Below are positions 6,896 to 10,930 of a DNA stretch of 10,930 bases, in pieces. The stretch lies in contig CAIYYE010000504.1 in assembly GCA_903930395.1 (NCBI GenBank), positions 1-10,930 on the forward strand, given 5' to 3'. Each line of letters opens with the position of its first letter. Within the stretch, counting starts at the first letter, position 1. The notes under the pieces were generated by a model. It had not been told where the DNA came from, ran no database searches, and worked only from the letters and a program-made list of their open reading frames with translations. The stretch is from an uncultured beta proteobacterium. Lineage in GTDB: Bacteria > Pseudomonadota > Gammaproteobacteria > Burkholderiales > Rhodocyclaceae. The position numbers and the translations under genes are program-made.

Positions 6896-9616
6896 ATGGA
6901 AAACATGCCGGACAAGCTCAGCCATGACTCAGATGCCTATCAACAATGGCAAGAAAGGCGTGCTTCCTATTTCAGCTCTGCAGAAAACATCGATGCCCGG
7001 CAGGCGGGTACCGAACCAATCAATCTGCAACTGATTGTTCGCGCCCCTGGCGATCAGCTTGACTTGCTGGCCGACACCCTTGATAGCCTGATCAGCCAAA
7101 CCACTGAGCATTGGCGGCTTCACGTCATATCGGAAGCGTCGCCACCGGAAGGGCTTGATTCGATACCCTGCCTGTCCTGGCATGTTTGGGCCTCTCCAGC
7201 CTTGCCGGAAGCGCTTCTCTCACCCGGACCGGGAGATGAGGCCTCAAGCTGGGTCATGGAAATCCCGGTTGGCGCCAGGCTTGACCCCGCATTCACCTTC
7301 CGGCTAGCCCGGGAAATCGAAACCCGGCCAGGCATTCTGGGATTTTTCTTCGATGATGACGTGACAGCCCCTGATGGCTCACGTGCCGCGCCTCGCTTCA
7401 AGTTCGGCGTCAATCAAACCGCCTTGCTCTCTTCAGACCTTGCCGGCCCTCTGTGCATTCGGAAAGATGCATGGGCAGACATCGGTGGCGCCAGCCCGCC
7501 GGATGAAAACGCCTGGCTGTCGCAGCTTTTACGCTTGTCGGAGAAACACGGCTGGCCGTCCATCGGGCACATCCCCGACGTCCTGATCAGCTACCCCGAC
7601 GCCTTCCCGATCAATCTAACCTCATCCATTGCTGCGCTCGTCAGCCATTTCAAGCGCACGCAAATCAGCGCCGAGATAGTCCCGTTCTCCAGCCATAGCT
7701 GGCATGTCCGCTATCACCTCCCACGCCCCCCCGCCGTTACGATCGCCATTCTTTCCACCGGCCAACTGGATCTCCTGTCCAGATGTTTCAAAAGCCTCGT
7801 TGAGAACACGGCCTACCCGGAGGTCGAGATCATCATCGCCCTGAGCAACAACTTTGGCGCGACCGATCTGGAGCACTGGCTATCCAGCATCGCAGGACAG
7901 GAAAAGCCCAAAGTGCGTGTGATCCAGACCGGCGATCACGGCAATCATGCCGCCCGCTGCAATGCAGCCGTGAGCGCATCAGCGAATGATTTCGTCCTCC
8001 TGGTCGCTGAAAATGCGCTATTCATCCAGAAAAACTGGCTGGGTGAATTGGTCGGCAATTGCGCGCAGCCTGGCGTCGGCGGCGTGTCTCCGCGCCTGAT
8101 CCAACCCGGCAGCGCCATCATCAGACATGCCGGCAATGTTCTCGGACTTGGCGGCATTGCGAGTTCCCCCTACCAGGACCATATGAAGCTGGGCGAAGAA
8201 CTCGGCTACCTTGACTGCCTTCATGGCGCGCGCGATGTCAGCACCTTGCCAGCTGACTGCATGCTGGTGCGCCGGGAAAGCTATGTCCGCGCAGGCGGCA
8301 TGGATGAAGAGAAGCTCGGCGATACCCTGGCCGAAGCCGATCTTTGTCTGAAGATGCGACAGAACGGGGAACGACTCATTTTTCAAGCACTTGCCAATGT
8401 GGTGTGCAGCGACACCTTGGCGAGCTCGTTTGAAAGCGATGACAATCACATCGCCAGGCAACTGCAAGCCAAAGCACGTGCCAGGGAAACATTTCACGAG
8501 CGCTGGTATCCGCAAGCCGCACTTGAACCTTTCTGGAATGCCAATCTGTCTCTCGCCGGGAACACGCCAACACCCGAAGTTGAACTCCTTGCCCGCTGGC
8601 AATGCATCCCCACCGATTTGCCCCGTCTCTTTGCCCATTCGCTCGCCAATGCCTCGGGGGATTTCCGCATCAACTCACCGCTCAAGGCGCTGAGCCAGGC
8701 CGGACAGCTGAGCGAATGTATTTGCCTGCAGCGACTGGCGGGGCGCCAGCGCAAATTCTCGCTGGCCGAAATCATTCGCCTGAACCCGGACAGCGTCATT
8801 GTTCAAAATTACATCCACAACACGCCATTGAGCATGCTCAATGAGTGGGCGCTTTCTGGACACCGGCCGTTTACCGTTTACGCACTGGACGATCTGATCA
8901 CCGGCCTCGACTCAAGCAATCCCAATAGCAGGAACATCCCCGAAAACACCTGCGCCCGCCTGCACTATGCACTGCAACGCTGTGACCGGCTGGTGGTCAC
9001 CACCGACTACCTGGCAAATGCCTATGAGGGCTATATCCCGGATATCAGGATAGTCCCCAATCGTCTGGAGCAGGATGCCTGGCTTTCATTGTGCAGCCGG
9101 CGACGGACCGGCAAAAAGGCGCGCATAGGATGGGCCGGGGGCAACACGCACCGGGACGACCTGTTACTGCTCAAGGAAATCATCGAGCAAACACGGGGCG
9201 AAGCCGACTGGATATTTTTTGGCATGTGCCCCGACGAAATCCGTCCGCTCCTGGCGGAATATCATCCCCCCGTGGAATTTCGCGACTATCCGGCCCACCT
9301 TGCCTCGCTCAATCTCGATCTCGCCGTGGCGCCCCTGAACGACACGCCATTCAATCGTGGAAAAAGCAATCTTCGCCTGCTTGAGTACGGAATCCTCGGC
9401 ATTCCCGTCATCTGCTCCGACCTCGAACCCTATCGGAACAGCCCGGCCTGTCGGGTGATCAACACGCCTACCGCCTGGATTGAGGCGATTCGCGCACGTC
9501 TCAATGATCCTGATGGGCGGGCGCAGGAAGGTGACATCCTGAGGCGCTGGGTGCTTGATAACTACTTGCAGGAGAAGCACCTCGAGGAATGGCTGGCGGC
9601 CCACCTGCCAACTTGA
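6896..9616 (+). CDS. Large multidomain glycosyltransferase (two GT-A-type segments plus GT-B-type C-terminus)
   Basis: From the ATG at 6896 this is 906 residues; a GTG at 6782 would add 38 low-complexity residues, and ATG 6905 would remove three. No start has a good ribosome site, so the 5' end is uncertain. Segment 1 (about 40-250) is GT-A-like and carries Asp153-Asp154-Asp155 (FFFDDDV). Segment 2 starts at Val281 (VTIAILSTGQLDLLSRC) and has the GT2 fold pattern, including AEADLCLKMRQNG. Where a DxD-type motif is expected it reads VAENALF (Glu372-Asn373). Segment 3 (about 640-900) is GT-B/GT4-like, with RIGWAGG at 743-749 and KSNLRLLEYG around Glu830, the donor-phosphate/sugar contact region. 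No signal peptide or membrane segment is apparent. It ends 24 nt before the flagellin sigma-28 promoter, so it probably builds an oligosaccharide on flagellin. Donor sugars and acceptor cannot be assigned. Confidence 0.82.
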   Translation: MENMPDKLSHDSDAYQQWQERRASYFSSAENIDARQAGTEPINLQLIVRAPGDQLDLLADTLDSLISQTTEHWRLHVISEASPPEGLDSIPCLSWHVWASPALPEALLSPGPGDEASSWVMEIPVGARLDPAFTFRLAREIETRPGILGFFFDDDVTAPDGSRAAPRFKFGVNQTALLSSDLAGPLCIRKDAWADIGGASPPDENAWLSQLLRLSEKHGWPSIGHIPDVLISYPDAFPINLTSSIAALVSHFKRTQISAEIVPFSSHSWHVRYHLPRPPAVTIAILSTGQLDLLSRCFKSLVENTAYPEVEIIIALSNNFGATDLEHWLSSIAGQEKPKVRVIQTGDHGNHAARCNAAVSASANDFVLLVAENALFIQKNWLGELVGNCAQPGVGGVSPRLIQPGSAIIRHAGNVLGLGGIASSPYQDHMKLGEELGYLDCLHGARDVSTLPADCMLVRRESYVRAGGMDEEKLGDTLAEADLCLKMRQNGERLIFQALANVVCSDTLASSFESDDNHIARQLQAKARARETFHERWYPQAALEPFWNANLSLAGNTPTPEVELLARWQCIPTDLPRLFAHSLANASGDFRINSPLKALSQAGQLSECICLQRLAGRQRKFSLAEIIRLNPDSVIVQNYIHNTPLSMLNEWALSGHRPFTVYALDDLITGLDSSNPNSRNIPENTCARLHYALQRCDRLVVTTDYLANAYEGYIPDIRIVPNRLEQDAWLSLCSRRRTGKKARIGWAGGNTHRDDLLLLKEIIEQTRGEADWIFFGMCPDEIRPLLAEYHPPVEFRDYPAHLASLNLDLAVAPLNDTPFNRGKSNLRLLEYGILGIPVICSDLEPYRNSPACRVINTPTAWIEAIRARLNDPDGRAQEGDILRRWVLDNYLQEKHLEEWLAAHLPT

Positions 9617-9639
9617 TCTCGCCCACACAAAAATTTTCC

Positions 9640-9666
9640 TAAAGTTTGCACTTGAGCTGCCGTAAG
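9640..9666 (+). promoter_or_regulatory. Sigma-28 (FliA) promoter of the flagellin gene
   Basis: TAAAGTTT at 9640-9647 is identical to the enterobacterial FliA -35 consensus. After exactly 11 nt comes GCCGTAAG at 9659-9666, close to the -10 consensus GCCGATAA. An AT-rich run (AAAAATTTT) lies just upstream. The leader to the flagellin start is roughly 90 nt. This marks the flagellin operon as a late flagellar class gene. Confidence 0.92.
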
Positions 9667-9763
9667 TGAACTTGTCACCGAACGAATTTCAGTATCAACG
9701 GTGCAGCAGAAAGCAGAAACGCAAGTAACTGCACCGAATGCAAACCACATCAGGAGAAACATC

Positions 9764-10438
9764 ATGGCATCGACGATCAACACCAACACCTACTCACTCA
9801 ACGCCCAAACCAACCTGGCCAAGAATAGCCTCGGTCTGCGTAGCGCCCTTGAGCGTCTGTCCTCCGGTCTGCGCGTCAATTCCGCCCGTGACGACGCCAC
9901 CGGCCTCGCCTCCGGCATGAAGATCGACGCCGCTGCCCGCGTCACCGCCGTTGAAATCCGCAAGGAAGGCGACAAGATTTCTTCCGCCCAGATCGCTGAC
10001 GGCGCTCTGTCGGTGGTTGGCGACATCGTTTCCCGTATCATGGAACTGACCGCGATGGGCGGGGGAACTGCCGAAATCGCACTGCTCACGGCACAAGCCG
10101 GCACCATTCAGACAGATGCCAACACCGCTATTACCAAGTTCGGCGGCACGGCCTTCACTGCCGTAACGGTAGGTTTGACTGCCAACGAAGCCACGCTGAT
10201 CAGCGTTTCCGGCGCCCGGACGACTCAGGGTTCGATCATGAACAACGCCGAGTTCGCCATTCAGTCCAAGCAGGTCAGCTACGAGAACCAGCAAGCCGCC
10301 CGCAGCCGCATCATGGACGCCGACTTCGCCCAGGAAACCTCGAACCTCTCGCGCTTCCAGATTCTCCAGCAGGCTGGTACGGCGATGGTGGCCCAGGCCA
10401 ATGCGATCCCGCAAAACGTCCTGACCCTGTTGCGTTAA
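9764..10438 (+). CDS. fliC: Flagellin, short form lacking D2/D3
   Basis: The protein has 224 residues, compared with 270-500 for most flagellins. The N-terminal D0/D1 helices are clear (INTNTYSLNAQTNL; ERLSSGLRVNSARDDATGLA, about 29-49), as is the C-terminal D1/D0 (ARSRIMDADFAQETSNLSR from 179; ILQQAGTAMVAQAN; QNVLTLLR at the end). The frame runs back to 9701, but ATG 9764 has AGGAG at 9752-9756 and gives a normal flagellin N-terminus without a signal peptide, as expected for type III export. Residues 66-82 (RKEGDKISSAQIADGAL) diverge from the usual NANDGISIAQTTEGAL-like stretch. The middle (100-160) is rich in Ser/Thr, with 16 hydroxyl residues by my count, and is the likely glycan-bearing surface. 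There is no Cys or Trp. The first part of the C-terminal D1 helix is also shortened. It is transcribed from the sigma-28 promoter upstream; the glycosyltransferases around it probably modify it. Confidence 0.95.
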   Translation: MASTINTNTYSLNAQTNLAKNSLGLRSALERLSSGLRVNSARDDATGLASGMKIDAAARVTAVEIRKEGDKISSAQIADGALSVVGDIVSRIMELTAMGGGTAEIALLTAQAGTIQTDANTAITKFGGTAFTAVTVGLTANEATLISVSGARTTQGSIMNNAEFAIQSKQVSYENQQAARSRIMDADFAQETSNLSRFQILQQAGTAMVAQANAIPQNVLTLLR

Positions 10439-10464
10439 TAGGCTGCCGCGTCAGACTCGAAAGT

Positions 10465-10497
10465 AGGTGCGGCGGCCCTCAAAAGGCCGCTGCACCT
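10465..10497 (+). terminator. Strong hairpin between flagellin and flaG (partial terminator or mRNA stabiliser)
   Basis: Two 13-nt arms (AGGTGCGGCGGCC and GGCCGCTGCACCT) pair fully, with a single G-U wobble, around a 7-nt loop. The following TTCTCGTT is only a weak U-tract. Full termination would cut off flaG, which has no sigma-28 promoter of its own. The hairpin may therefore terminate partially, or protect the 3' end of the abundant flagellin mRNA. Confidence 0.7.
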
Positions 10498-10516
10498 TTC
10501 TCGTTAGGAGCCGAAA

Positions 10517-10900
10517 ATGAACATCGATCTCATCAGCAACGCCAACTCGCCACCGCGTGTCGCGGTGCCCGAGGTAGCCGCAACGGTCACGCGCCAACCC
10601 GCTACCCAGAGCAAGGTTCCGGAAGCCAGGAAAGAAACACAGGCAGCCGACAATCAAGTGCAGGCCAAGCCGCTGGAAAAGCAAGAGGTGGAAAAGGCTG
10701 TCGCCCAACTGGCCGAGTTTGTCTCATCCAAGCAATCGCAAATCAGTTTTTCAATTGACGAGTCATCGGGCTCCCAGATTGTTAAAATCTTGGATAACGA
10801 GTCAAAGCAGGTCATCCGGCAATTTCCGTCGGAAGAGGCTGTGGCGATCGCTCGCGCTTTGGACAAGCTCCAGGGTCTGTTGATCAAGGACAAGGCGTAG
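10517..10900 (+). CDS. flaG: FlaG family protein
   Basis: This 127-residue protein has a variable, Ala/Gln/Pro-rich N-terminal half and a conserved C-terminal FlaG domain. In the latter, ISFSIDESSGSQIVKILDNE and QVIRQFPSEEAVAIARALDKL (about 75-118) match the family pattern of a beta hairpin followed by helices. FlaG proteins influence filament length, and flaG often sits between flagellin and fliD. Here the order is the same. AGGAG at 10506-10510 gives a 6-nt spacing to the ATG. The start codon is 19 nt after the end of the hairpin, so the flagellin/flaG ratio may be set by that structure. No signal peptide or membrane segment is seen. The biochemical function of FlaG is poorly defined in general. 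Confidence 0.92.
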   Translation: MNIDLISNANSPPRVAVPEVAATVTRQPATQSKVPEARKETQAADNQVQAKPLEKQEVEKAVAQLAEFVSSKQSQISFSIDESSGSQIVKILDNESKQVIRQFPSEEAVAIARALDKLQGLLIKDKA

Positions 10901-10923
10901 CGGCAAACAGGAGGGAAATCGCG

Positions 10924-10930
10924 ATGGCAA
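10924..10930 (+). CDS. fliD: Start of the next gene, probably flagellar cap protein FliD (truncated by window edge)
   Basis: Only ATG GCA and one further base are visible, so the protein itself cannot be identified. A perfect AGGAGG ribosome site (10909-10914) lies 9 nt before the ATG, so a real gene starts here. The order flagellin-flaG-fliD is common in polarly flagellated proteobacteria, and FliD proteins often begin Met-Ala; the name rests on this synteny alone. It would encode the filament cap that folds exported flagellin. Confidence 0.55.

Noticed and set aside
9617..9639. Terminator for the large glycosyltransferase
   Set aside because: The gap has only an AT-rich run and no GC-rich stem, so read-through into the flagellin gene is possible.
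9794..10414. 206-codon minus-strand open frame opposite the flagellin
   Set aside because: The flagellin coding is certain; the antisense frame is a by-product of its codon use.

Overview
The window is a flagellin glycosylation island that runs into the start of a flagellar filament operon. The organism is probably a polarly flagellated betaproteobacterium, perhaps Rhodocyclales-like. The reasons are the high-GC coding, the order flagellin, flaG and then a probable fliD start, an enterobacterial-type sigma-28 promoter, and a Maf-type flagellin glycosyltransferase next door. This placement is an inference from gene content and style, not from a database search.

Region 1 (3-5078, plus strand) is a tightly coupled operon of four genes, and its 5' end lies outside the window. 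It holds the rest of a GH57-like glycoside hydrolase superfamily protein, an NAD(P)-dependent sugar epimerase/reductase (extended SDR), a B12-binding-domain radical SAM enzyme and a GT2 glycosyltransferase. The joints are 4-nt, 13-nt and 4-nt overlaps, so the four proteins are probably made together. The combination looks like a pathway that makes, modifies and transfers an unusual sugar.

Region 2 (5092-6656, minus strand) converges on region 1. It encodes a compact Maf/MptE-like (DUF115) motility accessory glycosyltransferase and, coupled to it by an ATGA overlap, a 92-residue protein that I do not recognise. Maf proteins transfer nonulosonic (sialic-acid-like) sugars to flagellin Ser/Thr.

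Region 3 (6657-6895) is a divergent intergenic region with a 17-nt palindrome. Beyond it, a protein of about 900 residues on the plus strand carries two GT-A-type segments and one GT-B-type C-terminal segment. The central segment has lost a visible DxD motif.

Region 4 (9640-10930) is the filament operon. It has a near-consensus sigma-28 (FliA) promoter, a very short 224-residue flagellin with no D2/D3 outer domains, a strong hairpin, flaG, and the first codons of the next gene (probably fliD).

The likely story is that the upstream enzymes build and attach glycans to this flagellin before export. The most interesting parts are the B12-radical SAM sugar-modification operon, the minimal and partly non-canonical flagellin, and the small protein coupled to Maf.
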